This document shows positions 17,572-26,222 of a stretch of DNA of 64,000 bases, piece by piece. The stretch is from Vibrio tapetis subsp. quintayensis (GTDB lineage: Bacteria; Pseudomonadota; Gammaproteobacteria; Enterobacterales; Vibrionaceae): NCBI RefSeq assembly GCF_030409945.1, contig NZ_JAUFQV010000012.1, positions 248,001-312,000 of the forward strand, written 5' to 3'. The position numbers were made by a program, and so were the translations under genes. Positions within the stretch are counted from its first letter, which is position 1; every line of letters begins with the position of its first letter. The notes beneath the pieces were generated by a model. It had not been told where the DNA came from, ran no database searches, and saw only the letters and a program-made list of their open reading frames with translations.

Positions 17572-18661
17572 TCAAACAAGACGCCGTTTGCTTCAAGCTG
17601 CGTTTTGGGGCTCGGCCCTGCCGCTCACAACGACCCTTGGTTGTGCGTCAGTCAGTACAGCGAAACAACCTGCATTGATTGGGTGTGCCATTAAAGGGCG
17701 AGACCGCTACCAAGTAGTGATTGCAGACCATCGTGGCCAACCCATTGTGGCTCACACCTTGCCTAAACGAGGGCATGGTGTCGCGGTCCAACCTAATGGG
17801 ACACAGGCAGTTGCGTTTGCTCGTAGGCCCGGAGACTATTTCCAGCCTTTTAATTACGTGTCTGGTGAAATGATGCCGTTGGTGGTGCCAAATGCAGAAC
17901 GTCATTTTTATGGTCATGGTGTTTACTCCAAAGATGGTGGGTATCTTTTTGTTACCGAAGGGGATAAAACCACCAGCCAAGGGTTTATCGGCGTGTACGA
18001 CGTTGCAGCGGGTTATAAAAAAGTGGATGAATGGTCAGGGTTTGGTATTGGCCCCCATGAAGTGATTCTATTGGGCAATAACCAACTTGCAATTGGGGTA
18101 GGCGGCGTCCATACGTTAGGTCGAACACCTCAGAACCTTGAGAGTATGACGCCCTCATTAAGTTACTTAAATATGGACGGTGAGCTTGTTGATCAAGTTG
18201 GTTTGTCCAATCATCATCTGAGCATTCGTCACTTGGCTACCGACGCTAATGGTGCGGTGTACTGTGGTCAGCAGTATCGAGGAGAGCCTGATAGTTATCC
18301 GAGTTTGGTTGCGGTACACGGTGGTGTAATTGACAGGAAAAGTGGTCATTCAGGGCTAACAATGCTCAATGCAGAACCTGAGGAGTGGGCACGATTCAAT
18401 CATTATATCGCAAGCATCGCCGTGCATGACAATACGCTTATCGCGACTTCACCTCGTGGTAACTGCTATGGAATTTGGGATCTAGCGAAGAATAAATTGC
18501 TCGAGTTATCGTCTTTACCTGACGCCAGTGGTGTGGTGGCCAGCGATGATGGATTTTGGCTAAGCTCAGGAGCGGCAAAGGTTGTACACCAAGCCTATGA
18601 CCAGCCTAGGCAGACATTTTCATCCAATATCCACTGGGATAATCATTGGAGTGTAATTTAG
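17552..18661 (+). CDS. DUF1513 family protein, Tat-exported
   Basis: A 369-residue protein with a twin-arginine signal (TRRRLLQAAFWGSALPLTT) and a possible lipobox (LGC, Cys near residue 31). The mature part looks like a beta-propeller: repeated strands such as VVIADHRGQPIVAH, RGHGVAVQPNGTQAVAFARR, GHGVYSKDGGYLFVTEGD and GIGPHEVILLGNNQLAIGVG, all typical of DUF1513. Two starts are possible (17552 or the ATG three codons later). It overlaps the imelysin lipoprotein gene, so the products are likely made together. Family function is unknown; the constant link with imelysin and dihaem oxidoreductase genes points to envelope iron handling. Confidence 0.85.
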   Translation: MQPMVTDQTRRRLLQAAFWGSALPLTTTLGCASVSTAKQPALIGCAIKGRDRYQVVIADHRGQPIVAHTLPKRGHGVAVQPNGTQAVAFARRPGDYFQPFNYVSGEMMPLVVPNAERHFYGHGVYSKDGGYLFVTEGDKTTSQGFIGVYDVAAGYKKVDEWSGFGIGPHEVILLGNNQLAIGVGGVHTLGRTPQNLESMTPSLSYLNMDGELVDQVGLSNHHLSIRHLATDANGAVYCGQQYRGEPDSYPSLVAVHGGVIDRKSGHSGLTMLNAEPEEWARFNHYIASIAVHDNTLIATSPRGNCYGIWDLAKNKLLELSSLPDASGVVASDDGFWLSSGAAKVVHQAYDQPRQTFSSNIHWDNHWSVI

Positions 18662-18746
18662 TCATTTATTAGTCCTATACTTGCTCAGAATTTTGCCATA
18701 CTTAACTATGTTGTTAAGTATGGCGATGTCAGCGAGGAGCGGGCAA

Positions 18747-20360
18747 ATGATAATTAGACATTTAATTGTTTCGGTTCTGCTGCTTTGCTCATCTTCAGTG
18801 TATGCGTGGAGCCAGCACCAATCTCTTGCTTGGGTATCAAGTCATACACCTACGGGCACGGTTTTAGCTCATCACGAGCTATTGGCTCAGATTTATCATG
18901 AGAATCAGTACCAGCCTATTTGGTATCAATACGATGCGATCAAACAGTTTGAGACACAATTAGAACATGCCGCATTAGCCGACGTTAGCGATGTGTTTTA
19001 TCAAAGACTATCTGAGCTCAAAGAGGCGCGTTATCAGAATCGTTGGCAAGAATACGATATTCTGGCCACCGACACCTTACTCACCTTTATTTCTTACTCT
19101 CAATTAGCTCAAGCAAAGGGCAAAGGCTGGTTCTTTGGAGGTCGTGTACCTGCGCACCTACCTGTCCCCTCTGAGGGCAGTACCGAGGCGCTGCTGTTTG
19201 CCGTAGGAAATGATGGGCTAGAAGCTTTTTTGGAACAGTACGAGCCTAACAGCGCCGTCTTTAAAAGGTACGTGAGCACAATAGATAGGTTAAAGCCTTA
19301 TGTTGATTTTTTTGTTAGTGACTATATGCAGAGAAAACGACTGTTGCGTAAAGGCGATATCATCACTCATAAGCCGGAATTGACGTATCGACTGGATATC
19401 TTAGGTTTTGATGTTCAGCACGTTGATCAAAGTCATAATGTATACGGCAGTGATTTAGAGCAGGTGATTAAACAGTTTCAACAACGGCATGGCTTGAGTG
19501 TCGACGGCGTAATTGGGCCAAAAACTATCTACTGGATTAACCGCCCGATGGAAGAGCGCTTGCGTTTGGTCGCGCTCAATGCACAGCGACTACGAATATG
19601 GCCAGAGCAGCGCAGCAATATTGTCTTGGTTAATGTCCCTCAGTTTGCGATGACTTATTGGAAAGGGGGCGAGAAAGCGTTTGAATCTGATGTCATCGTT
19701 GGTCGTCCGTCGCGTAAAACACCATTAATTAACACGAAAATGGACTCGGTTATATTAAACCCCCGCTGGAATGTACCGCATAAGATAATGGTCAAAGACA
19801 TCTTACCTAAAGCCATAAACAGTCAGGAATATTTAGCAAGCCACAACTATGAAATCGTAAAAAGCTGGCATAACAGAGAAGTCATTAATCCAGATGAAAT
19901 TAACTGGACGGAAGTTAACCCCAATTCTTTCCCATATCGAATACGACAGTTGTCGGGGCCAACCAATGCTTTGGGGCAGTACAAGTTTAATACCCCTAAT
20001 AAAAATGCTATTTTCCTGCATGATACGCCGGCAAAATCTCTGTTTGCTAAAGACAGGCGAGCATTCAGTTCAGGTTGTATTCGGATAGAAGAGGCTGCAT
20101 CTTTTGCCCAATTGTTGGTCGAGCAGTCGGCAGTGAAACCTCAGTTCAAACAGATGTCGTTACCGGGAGAAGATACCTTAGCCGTTACCTTAACAAGGCG
20201 CATTCCGGTGCACATTATTTATCAAACGGTTTGGTTTAAAAACGGTGAGCTTCAATATAGTGACGATGTATACCGTTATGATCATTTGAGTAAGAGTTCA
20301 AATTTTGACGCAAAACTGACGAAAATAGTTAATCTCGATAAAGTTCTTTCCGCTCAATAA
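18747..20360 (+). CDS. ldtD: L,D-transpeptidase (YcbB-type)
   Basis: Makes 3-3 crosslinks in peptidoglycan. It has 537 residues from the ATG at 18747, chosen because GAGGAG lies seven bases upstream and the signal peptide IIRHLIVSVLLLCSSSVYA then starts correctly; in-frame codons from 18681 lack a ribosome site. Domains: an N-terminal scaffold, a peptidoglycan-binding repeat near residues 230-270 (VIKQFQQRHGLSVDGVIG), then the YkuD catalytic domain with His in FLHDTP and the nucleophile Cys in SSGCIRI near residue 450. E. coli LdtD has 615 residues. The order ldtD-mepK-gloC is the same as E. coli ycbB-ycbK-ycbL. Confidence 0.93.
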   Translation: MIIRHLIVSVLLLCSSSVYAWSQHQSLAWVSSHTPTGTVLAHHELLAQIYHENQYQPIWYQYDAIKQFETQLEHAALADVSDVFYQRLSELKEARYQNRWQEYDILATDTLLTFISYSQLAQAKGKGWFFGGRVPAHLPVPSEGSTEALLFAVGNDGLEAFLEQYEPNSAVFKRYVSTIDRLKPYVDFFVSDYMQRKRLLRKGDIITHKPELTYRLDILGFDVQHVDQSHNVYGSDLEQVIKQFQQRHGLSVDGVIGPKTIYWINRPMEERLRLVALNAQRLRIWPEQRSNIVLVNVPQFAMTYWKGGEKAFESDVIVGRPSRKTPLINTKMDSVILNPRWNVPHKIMVKDILPKAINSQEYLASHNYEIVKSWHNREVINPDEINWTEVNPNSFPYRIRQLSGPTNALGQYKFNTPNKNAIFLHDTPAKSLFAKDRRAFSSGCIRIEEAASFAQLLVEQSAVKPQFKQMSLPGEDTLAVTLTRRIPVHIIYQTVWFKNGELQYSDDVYRYDHLSKSSNFDAKLTKIVNLDKVLSAQ

Positions 20361-20370
20361 CTAATCAATG

Positions 20371-20395
20371 AATCGGCACTATCTGGGCCGATTTT
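20371..20395 (+). terminator. Terminator-like hairpin between ldtD and mepK
   Basis: The stem AATCGGC / GCCGATT with a nine-base loop is followed by a short T run, 10 bases after the ldtD stop. Moderate strength. Confidence 0.6.
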
Positions 20396-20492
20396 CACCT
20401 TTTTCCTGGTTTGACCACGGTAAATTTTCTCGGTAGGGTCTCGATCTTGCATTAATTAGCATGTCGATTCGTAACCAAAGTTGAATGAACCA

Positions 20493-21041
20493 ATGTCGTA
20501 TTCAAAGTTAAACCGTAGAAAATTTATGCAACTTGCTAGTGCAGGATTTGTAACCACCACGTTAATGCCGACTCAAGCGTTGGCGAGCTTAGCCTCTAAA
20601 CCTCGTAACATCGTTTTTAACAATCTTCATACTGGAGAGAAAATAGAAACCTGTTATTTCGATGGCTCTACTTACATAACAGAAGAGCTCGACCGTATTA
20701 ACCACATTTGTCGCGATTTCCGCAGAAATGAATCTCATCCTATGGATAAACTGCTGCTAGACAAAATCAGTGCGATTCAGTCCGCGCTTGGCACTAACGC
20801 AGAAGTGCAGATCATTTCTGGTTATCGTTCGCCGGCAACCAATGAGATGCTGAGAGGCAAATCTTCGGGTGTGGCAAAAAAAAGCCACCATATGTTAGGT
20901 AAAGCCATCGACTTTCGTTTAGAAGGTGTAGCATTAGCAGATGTGCGTAAAGCGGCTATTTCACTTAAAGCTGGTGGAGTAGGTTACTATCCGGGCAGTA
21001 ACTTTATTCACATTGATACGGGCGCAACTCGATCTTGGTAA
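20493..21041 (+). CDS. mepK: Peptidoglycan endopeptidase MepK (YcbK, M15 family, DUF882)
   Basis: A 182-residue zinc endopeptidase predicted to cut meso-DAP 3-3 crosslinks, the bonds made by the product of the adjacent ldtD. The Tat signal reads NRRKFMQLASAGFVTTTL. Metal and catalytic residues are visible in SGYRSPATNEMLR, HHMLGKAIDFR and FIHIDTG. The ATG at 20493 was chosen; an in-frame TTG four codons upstream is less likely, and neither has a strong ribosome site. E. coli YcbK has 182 residues, the same length. Confidence 0.92.
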   Translation: MSYSKLNRRKFMQLASAGFVTTTLMPTQALASLASKPRNIVFNNLHTGEKIETCYFDGSTYITEELDRINHICRDFRRNESHPMDKLLLDKISAIQSALGTNAEVQIISGYRSPATNEMLRGKSSGVAKKSHHMLGKAIDFRLEGVALADVRKAAISLKAGGVGYYPGSNFIHIDTGATRSW

Positions 21042-21139
21042 TACGCGCTACATAGAAAAGTGTTCCAGACTCAGCTTGTCAAATTCAAGGTGAAATGTCA
21101 TAGTTCTGGGCAATAACCCTTTTCAAAAGAGTAAGTAGA

Positions 21140-21793
21140 ATGAGCCTTAAATACCAAGTTGTGCCTGTCACTTCTTTTTCTCAAAATTGTTCCATTGTTT
21201 GGTGTGACGAAACGATGGAAGCTGTAGTAGTAGATCCAGGTGGCGACGTTAAGCATCTAGTCACTATCATTCAAGAGTTGGGTGTTAAGGTAGTTAAAAT
21301 TCTATTAACTCACGGTCACTTAGATCATGTTGGTGGCACTGAAGACCTAGCTCGTGAAGTCGTAACCCCAATTATTGGCCCACATAAAGACGACAACTTT
21401 TGGCTACAAGGCCTCGAAGGTCAAAGCCAGATGTTCGGATTTCCATTAACGGAAGCATTCGAACCAGATCAGTGGCTAAATGAAGGTGATACGGTAACTT
21501 TTGGTAATGAGTCGATGGATGTATTACACACTCCAGGCCACACGCCAGGACATGTGATTTTTTACAGCGCATCAGCAAAATTAGCGTTTGTTGGGGATGT
21601 CTTGTTTAATGGCAGCATTGGCCGCACGGATTTCCCTAAAGGGGATTTGAATACACTGATGGAATCGATCAAAGGCAAGCTTTGGCCGCTTGGTAACGAA
21701 ACGACATTTGTACCCGGTCATGGGCCAGAGTCTACGTTTGGAAAAGAGCGTGTTTCTAACCCCTATGTGGCAGATGAAATGCCAATCTACTAG
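21140..21793 (+). CDS. gloC: Glyoxalase II-type metallo-beta-lactamase-fold hydrolase (GloC/YcbL)
   Basis: Type II hydroxyacylglutathione hydrolase, 217 residues (E. coli YcbL 215). The metal-binding motif THGHLDHVGG is near residue 58, followed by HTPGHTPGHV near 135, the bridging Asp in FVGDVLF near 154 and the last His in VPGHGPES near 195. A single compact domain without the C-terminal helical domain of classical GloB. Third gene of the conserved ldtD-mepK-gloC group; a bidirectional terminator follows. Confidence 0.94.
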   Translation: MSLKYQVVPVTSFSQNCSIVWCDETMEAVVVDPGGDVKHLVTIIQELGVKVVKILLTHGHLDHVGGTEDLAREVVTPIIGPHKDDNFWLQGLEGQSQMFGFPLTEAFEPDQWLNEGDTVTFGNESMDVLHTPGHTPGHVIFYSASAKLAFVGDVLFNGSIGRTDFPKGDLNTLMESIKGKLWPLGNETTFVPGHGPESTFGKERVSNPYVADEMPIY

Positions 21794-21804
21794 TTTTTAC
21801 TCGT

Positions 21805-21834
21805 AAAAAAGCGCCTAAGTGGCGCTTTTTTTGT
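21805..21834. terminator. Bidirectional intrinsic terminator after gloC
   Basis: The stem AAAAAGCGCC / GGCGCTTTTT with loop TAAGT is flanked by A and T runs. It serves gloC on the plus strand and the converging gene at 21866-22555 on the minus strand. Confidence 0.88.
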
Positions 21835-21865
21835 TTTGGTAGCTTTGCTATCTGAATCACGGAAT

Positions 21866-22555
21866 TTAAGCGACAGGTTGTTTATCCACTCGTTCTGAAG
21901 ATGAGGCCGCTAGATAACGTCTAGTGAGGCCAATGAACTCTTCGATTGGCCGGTCAAGGTCAGACTCTGAAATAAATATATCGTACCCCCAATACGCCCT
22001 TTGATAACGCATTCTATTCGCTATCATTGCCGATAAGCCGTGAAACTCCTCCCCTGATGAAGCAAAATGTGTGTCACCATTGAGCACCATATCCTCAAAC
22101 TTGGAAATCTCTCCCTTTTGCTTTGCGCCTAAGTAAAGTAGAGCGCGTTGTTCTAGCAATATCTGGGTGGTAATGCGTGGGCAAATACTGTGAATGTATG
22201 GAGAGTAATCTTTCAGGCGTATTCCAATCCAAGGCATAGGTTCACACCAACCTTCTCTTTGGTAATGGCAAAGGGAAATCTCGCTGATGTTGTTCCAAGT
22301 GACTACCCAACCGCCTTTAAATAAATGTTGCTGAAAATGGGTATCGGTCATGGTGAAGCGAACCCTTGCTTGTTCAAGTAGGTAATAACCAGTGCTAAGG
22401 AGTATGGCAACGCCGCACCAAATGAGTAATGCTTGTGTAAGGGTTTGCATTAGGGCGACCAAAAGAAGCGCAAACAGTGTTGCAGCAATTGCAACTCTCT
22501 TGTTGAGTGGAGAACCATAATCAAAGGATATGTTGGTTAAGTGTTGTGTTTGCAT
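21866..22555 (-). CDS. DUF2982-like membrane protein
   Basis: A 229-residue protein with two adjacent transmembrane segments near residues 20-60 (VAIAATLFALLLVALMQTL and ALLIWCGVAILLSTGYYLL), followed by a PH-like cytoplasmic portion (FTMTDTHFQQHLFKGGWVVTW) and a charged C-terminus. I recognise the overall layout as that of DUF2982 proteins of vibrios with moderate confidence; no function is known. It stands alone, convergent with gloC and divergent from the small gene at 22786. Confidence 0.62.
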   Translation of the reverse strand: MQTQHLTNISFDYGSPLNKRVAIAATLFALLLVALMQTLTQALLIWCGVAILLSTGYYLLEQARVRFTMTDTHFQQHLFKGGWVVTWNNISEISLCHYQREGWCEPMPWIGIRLKDYSPYIHSICPRITTQILLEQRALLYLGAKQKGEISKFEDMVLNGDTHFASSGEEFHGLSAMIANRMRYQRAYWGYDIFISESDLDRPIEEFIGLTRRYLAASSSERVDKQPVA

Positions 22556-22785
22556 ATAGGCATTTCCTTACCCTATTTGTGCGAGACGATAAACAAGAAT
22601 AACGCTTCCATGGCTTCCCGTTTATTTTACTGATGTTTGTATAAATAATAGTCGAACAGTGCGTATTTCCCCATTTTTAGCCGGAATTTCGGCTCTAGAC
22701 TACAAATTTGCCTTCATTTTTGTTATAAATCGCGCTTCAAAATTTTCACCACTGCGCCGAATGCAGTGAAATGGAGAAATACTCG

Positions 22786-23175
22786 ATGAGACTAGCACAT
22801 AAGCGCAAGGTGCAGATGAAACTGCAGAAGCACATTAAAGCGGCTGTAGCAAACGTAGCGGCACCTAAAGCAACCAAACCAGCGGCAAACAAGATTGTTG
22901 CAGAGAAGACGGTTGCGGCGACACCAGCGGCGAAAAAAGTCGTTGCTGCAGCGACAAAAGCTGATGTAGCTCTAACTCCAAAGCAACAACAAGTACTGGA
23001 TATTGTTGTTAGCAATGCTGAAGGTATTAACCCTAAAGGCATCGGCCTTGTTGCTGGCCAAGAAGATGCAAAAGCAGCTTCATGGGCAACAGGTGCACTT
23101 AAAAAGTTATTAGAAGAAAATCTAGTAGCGAAAGAACAGCTAGCGGGTAACAAGGTTATCTACAAAGCAATCTAA
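22786..23175 (+). CDS. Small basic protein with C-terminal winged-helix-like domain
   Basis: A 129-residue protein. The first half is a low-complexity Lys/Ala-rich tail (residues 1-65, repeated KATKPAANKIV-like segments) similar to histone-H1-like or nucleoid proteins. The second half, from LTPKQQQVLDIVV to the end, has the helix-turn-helix-wing pattern of small MarR-like domains (ASWATGALKKLLEENLV then wing AGNKVIYKAI). The ATG at 22786 has GGAG nine bases upstream; an in-frame ATG five codons earlier is possible. Probably binds DNA; no target can be read. Ends at a bidirectional terminator. Confidence 0.75.
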   Translation: MRLAHKRKVQMKLQKHIKAAVANVAAPKATKPAANKIVAEKTVAATPAAKKVVAAATKADVALTPKQQQVLDIVVSNAEGINPKGIGLVAGQEDAKAASWATGALKKLLEENLVAKEQLAGNKVIYKAI

Positions 23176-23199
23176 TTTGCTTTAGCTGTTTGAGAATAA

Positions 23200-23236
23200 G
23201 AAAAAGCCCAGTCATGTTGATGACTGGGCTTTTTCT
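23200..23236. terminator. Bidirectional intrinsic terminator between the winged-helix gene and ynjF
   Basis: A perfect 15-bp stem (GAAAAAGCCCAGTCA / TGACTGGGCTTTTTC) with a six-base loop, flanked by A and T runs, serves both converging genes. Confidence 0.92.
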
Positions 23237-23238
23237 TT

Positions 23239-23877
23239 TTATTGATTGGATTCCTGTTTGTTACTCTCGATGTCATGCAAGGTGTGAAAGCCTGACCAAA
23301 TACGCGTAAATGTCGTTATCCAGCATAACGCGCCAAACACATATGCAAGCGTGGCGAAGTGGCCTGGTAGAAGGCACATCACAATAAAGCAGGCGATGGT
23401 TTCTGTTCCCTCGGTAATACCACTCATGTAGTACAAGGATTTGTTTTTATATACTGGGTTTTCAATGTGGTGCTTACTGGCCATGATGGCAAACGCCAGA
23501 AAGCTTGTGCCTGTCCCGATAAATGAAAAAATCAGAAACGCACCGGCAATGGCATTGCTCGTTGGGTCAGCTAGTACGAACCCAAAAGGGATCAGTGAAT
23601 AAAAAAGAAAATCCAAGCTGATGTCGAGAAAGCCGCCTGAATCTGAAATACCGTGCCTGCGAGCCAAAGCGCCATCAAGACCATCGGCTACTCGGTTCAA
23701 TACAACAAACAATAATGCCAGAGAATACTGTTGCCAAATTAGTGCGGGAAAGGCGCAACAACCTAACATAAAACCAGTCACTGTTGTTTGGTTGGCGGTA
23801 ATGCCCATTTTATCCAGCAGAGCCGCTCCAAAATTTAACGGTGATCGAATGACTTTAATCGAAAATCTATCCAGCAT
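23239..23877 (-). CDS. ynjF: CDP-alcohol phosphatidyltransferase family protein (YnjF-like)
   Basis: A 212-residue integral membrane enzyme. The family signature D-x2-DG-x2-AR-x8-G-x3-D-x3-D is intact (DGLDGALARRHG, then GGFLDISLD near residues 68-92). About six hydrophobic segments. It would transfer a phosphatidyl group from CDP-diacylglycerol to an alcohol; the acceptor is unknown. It overlaps the ynjD gene by 11 bases, as the last gene of the ynjB-C-D-F cluster. In E. coli ynjE (sulphurtransferase) lies between D and F; here it is absent. Confidence 0.85.
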   Translation of the reverse strand: MLDRFSIKVIRSPLNFGAALLDKMGITANQTTVTGFMLGCCAFPALIWQQYSLALLFVVLNRVADGLDGALARRHGISDSGGFLDISLDFLFYSLIPFGFVLADPTSNAIAGAFLIFSFIGTGTSFLAFAIMASKHHIENPVYKNKSLYYMSGITEGTETIACFIVMCLLPGHFATLAYVFGALCWITTFTRIWSGFHTLHDIESNKQESNQ

Positions 23878-24532
23878 GATGATTCACCTTTTGAGCTTGG
23901 TTCCAAGGCCACACTAAACACATGCCTTGCTCTGGTACATCTGACTGGTCGTGAGTCACCATTACGGTTGGAATGTTAGCAGCGCTGAGCTGTTCAAATA
24001 TCCAGTCTCTAAATTGGGTTCTTAGCGATTGGTCTAGCTTACTAAAAGGTTCATCAAGTAATGCTAATTGTGGTTTAGCAAGCAGCATTCGAATCAAGCT
24101 TATACGCGCCCGCTGGCCACCGGATACTTGATTGGGTAATGAATTAGCCAGAGATTCAAGCCCCAGTTTTTCTAGTGCAGCCAAAGCTTCAACTTGGCGC
24201 TGGCGGCCTTTGACAGAATTTGGTAAAGCAAAGGCTAAGTTCTCCCATACGTTCAAATGAGGAAAGAGCAAGTCTTCTTGAAATAGAATGCCGACTTTAC
24301 GCTTGTGCGGCTCTAGGTTCGAAATATCAGCACCTGCCAGTGTCATGATTCCAGAAAAAGAGAATTCACGGTCTAAATGGCCTGCAAGGGCACTTAATAG
24401 CGTTGACTTGCCACAACCACTTGGCCCCATGAGGCTTAGAACCTCTCCGTTATTCACTTTGAAATTCAACGGTTGGAACAATTGGCGTTGTTGGCGATCA
24501 TAAATGGTGAGGTTTTCTACTGCGAGCGTCAT
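23867..24532 (-). CDS. ynjD: ABC transporter ATP-binding protein (YnjD-like)
   Basis: ATPase subunit of the Ynj importer, 221 residues. Walker A GPSGCGKST near residue 36, Q-loop ILFQED near 84, signature VSGGQRARISL near 137, Walker B LALLDEP near 157 and H-loop VTHDQSD near 194. Similar to the ThiQ/PotA families, but the gene order identifies YnjD. The substrate of the Ynj system is not established; thiamine-like or metal substrates have been guessed for related transporters. Overlaps ynjC by 35 bases and ynjF by 11 bases. Confidence 0.87.
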   Translation of the reverse strand: MTLAVENLTIYDRQQRQLFQPLNFKVNNGEVLSLMGPSGCGKSTLLSALAGHLDREFSFSGIMTLAGADISNLEPHKRKVGILFQEDLLFPHLNVWENLAFALPNSVKGRQRQVEALAALEKLGLESLANSLPNQVSGGQRARISLIRMLLAKPQLALLDEPFSKLDQSLRTQFRDWIFEQLSAANIPTVMVTHDQSDVPEQGMCLVWPWNQAQKVNHHAG

Positions 24533-26213
24533 GTATAACCGCTGTCCTTACTGGTTTAATTTGTCCGATTTTTCGATGTTGATGCTGTTTTAGCAAGTAA
24601 GCAAAGAAGAAAAATACAAAAGGCAATAGCGCTTGCCATAGTGCGTATATCGCGGTGACACGTCGGTCAAACCCGCTTGAAAGTGCAACGGCTTCGGTCG
24701 TAATTGTGGCTATTCTGCCAGCGCCCAATACCAGCGTAGGTAAGTATTGCGCTAGGCTTACGCTCACTCCAATGGCCCAAGCGTAAATGATGGCAGGGAA
24801 TACAATAGGAGCTTTGATTTGTAGCCAAGTTCTAAGTGGTGATTTTCCAAGGCTTAATGCCGACAATGTGTAACGGTCATCATAGCTTCGCCATGGCCCG
24901 TCCAGAGATAGGAACACATATGGGAAAGCAAAGAAGACGTGAGCCCAACACACCCAAAGGTAATAGTAGTCAGCACCTATTAACAAGCTTGCGACTTGAA
25001 TGCCAAACAGCAAAGAAATTTGTGGAATAAGCAGTGGTATCGCAATCATGAAGCTAGGGACATGGCTTTTATGCTTAAGACGATATTCATGAGTTATCAG
25101 AGCTAACAGCAACGCAATGGTTGCCGATACTACGGCGATAGCAACACTATTGCTGACGGTTGGAATAACGCTGCTCCATTCCGTTTGCCAAAAGCGCGAA
25201 CTCCACCTTGTTGGTGATAAGTCTGGAAACTTCCAACGTTGGGCAAAGCTCCAAATTAGCAATATAGGCAAGCACAACAACGCGGTAATTCCCAGGGCTG
25301 CGAACGCCGTTTTGCCGGGTAGCCTAATGCCATAGCGGCCTGAAAACTGCCACTGACGGTACTGCTTCACAAACAGCCATTCTAAAGCGCGGGCAAAGGC
25401 GATCATGACAGAACACAACGCAAACAAGATCGCGGCACCAGCTCCGGCTCTAGGTAGCAAGGCCAAGTCAGGTTCGTTGAACCATTGCCAGACTAATACC
25501 GCAAACGTTGGCGGGTTGGTTGGCCCCACAACCAATGCCACATCAACGACAGACGCACTGAACGCCAAAACAGCGAACAAAGGAAAGCGCATCTTGCTAA
25601 ACCATTGGGGTAATAGGCACTTCCACCATAGCTGGTTGTTGTTATAGCCGAGGCTATGGGCAATTTGGGTGGTTTGCTTTATTCGCAGTTGAGCCAGAAC
25701 TGGCATGCTCATGAGTAGGAAAAAAGTAATTTCCTTAAGCGCTAGTACAGCGATCAGTCCAATTCCTGATTGGTGCTGAATTAACGGAACATCCCAATTA
25801 CCATTAACGTTAATTGAAAACAACGACAAGCCAGATTCAAGCACTCTTACCATGATGCCTGTTGGAGAGAACAAAAAAGCAAAGCCGATAGCAAACGCAA
25901 CGTGTGGCAATGCCATTAACGGAGCTAAACTGGTCTCAATTTTTTGCCATGCTTTGGTTTGCCAACAGCTTTGTAAAATTGCGAACGTCGCGAGCAGTGC
26001 AAGATAAGAGCTAACGAGTGTGGTAGTAACAGTAAGCCATATAGAGTGCCCAACACCGCTCCAGTCGAACACGGCATTAAAGCCTCCCAAACTTGGCTGA
26101 GATAACCCAAGAGGCGGGATATATGCAAATGCCGAGGCGAGCATGCCTACCATTCCGGGAATGGTAGGTGCAATGCAGATGATCAATACCGCCAAATACA
26201 ACAAGCGCAGCAT
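24498..26213 (-). CDS. ynjC: ABC transporter permease, fused two-domain (YnjC-like)
   Basis: Inner-membrane permease of 571 residues (E. coli YnjC 511) with about 12 hydrophobic segments in two similar halves, each containing a permease domain of the binding-protein-dependent type. EAA-like coupling loops are seen as AHSLGYNNNQLWWKCLLPQW in the first half and TLSALSLGKSPLRTWLQIKA in the second. It starts 9 bases after the ynjB stop, consistent with one operon. Confidence 0.86.
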   Translation of the reverse strand: MLRLLYLAVLIICIAPTIPGMVGMLASAFAYIPPLGLSQPSLGGFNAVFDWSGVGHSIWLTVTTTLVSSYLALLATFAILQSCWQTKAWQKIETSLAPLMALPHVAFAIGFAFLFSPTGIMVRVLESGLSLFSINVNGNWDVPLIQHQSGIGLIAVLALKEITFFLLMSMPVLAQLRIKQTTQIAHSLGYNNNQLWWKCLLPQWFSKMRFPLFAVLAFSASVVDVALVVGPTNPPTFAVLVWQWFNEPDLALLPRAGAGAAILFALCSVMIAFARALEWLFVKQYRQWQFSGRYGIRLPGKTAFAALGITALLCLPILLIWSFAQRWKFPDLSPTRWSSRFWQTEWSSVIPTVSNSVAIAVVSATIALLLALITHEYRLKHKSHVPSFMIAIPLLIPQISLLFGIQVASLLIGADYYYLWVCWAHVFFAFPYVFLSLDGPWRSYDDRYTLSALSLGKSPLRTWLQIKAPIVFPAIIYAWAIGVSVSLAQYLPTLVLGAGRIATITTEAVALSSGFDRRVTAIYALWQALLPFVFFFFAYLLKQHQHRKIGQIKPVRTAVIHDARSRKPHHL

Positions 26214-26222
26214 GAGACTATC

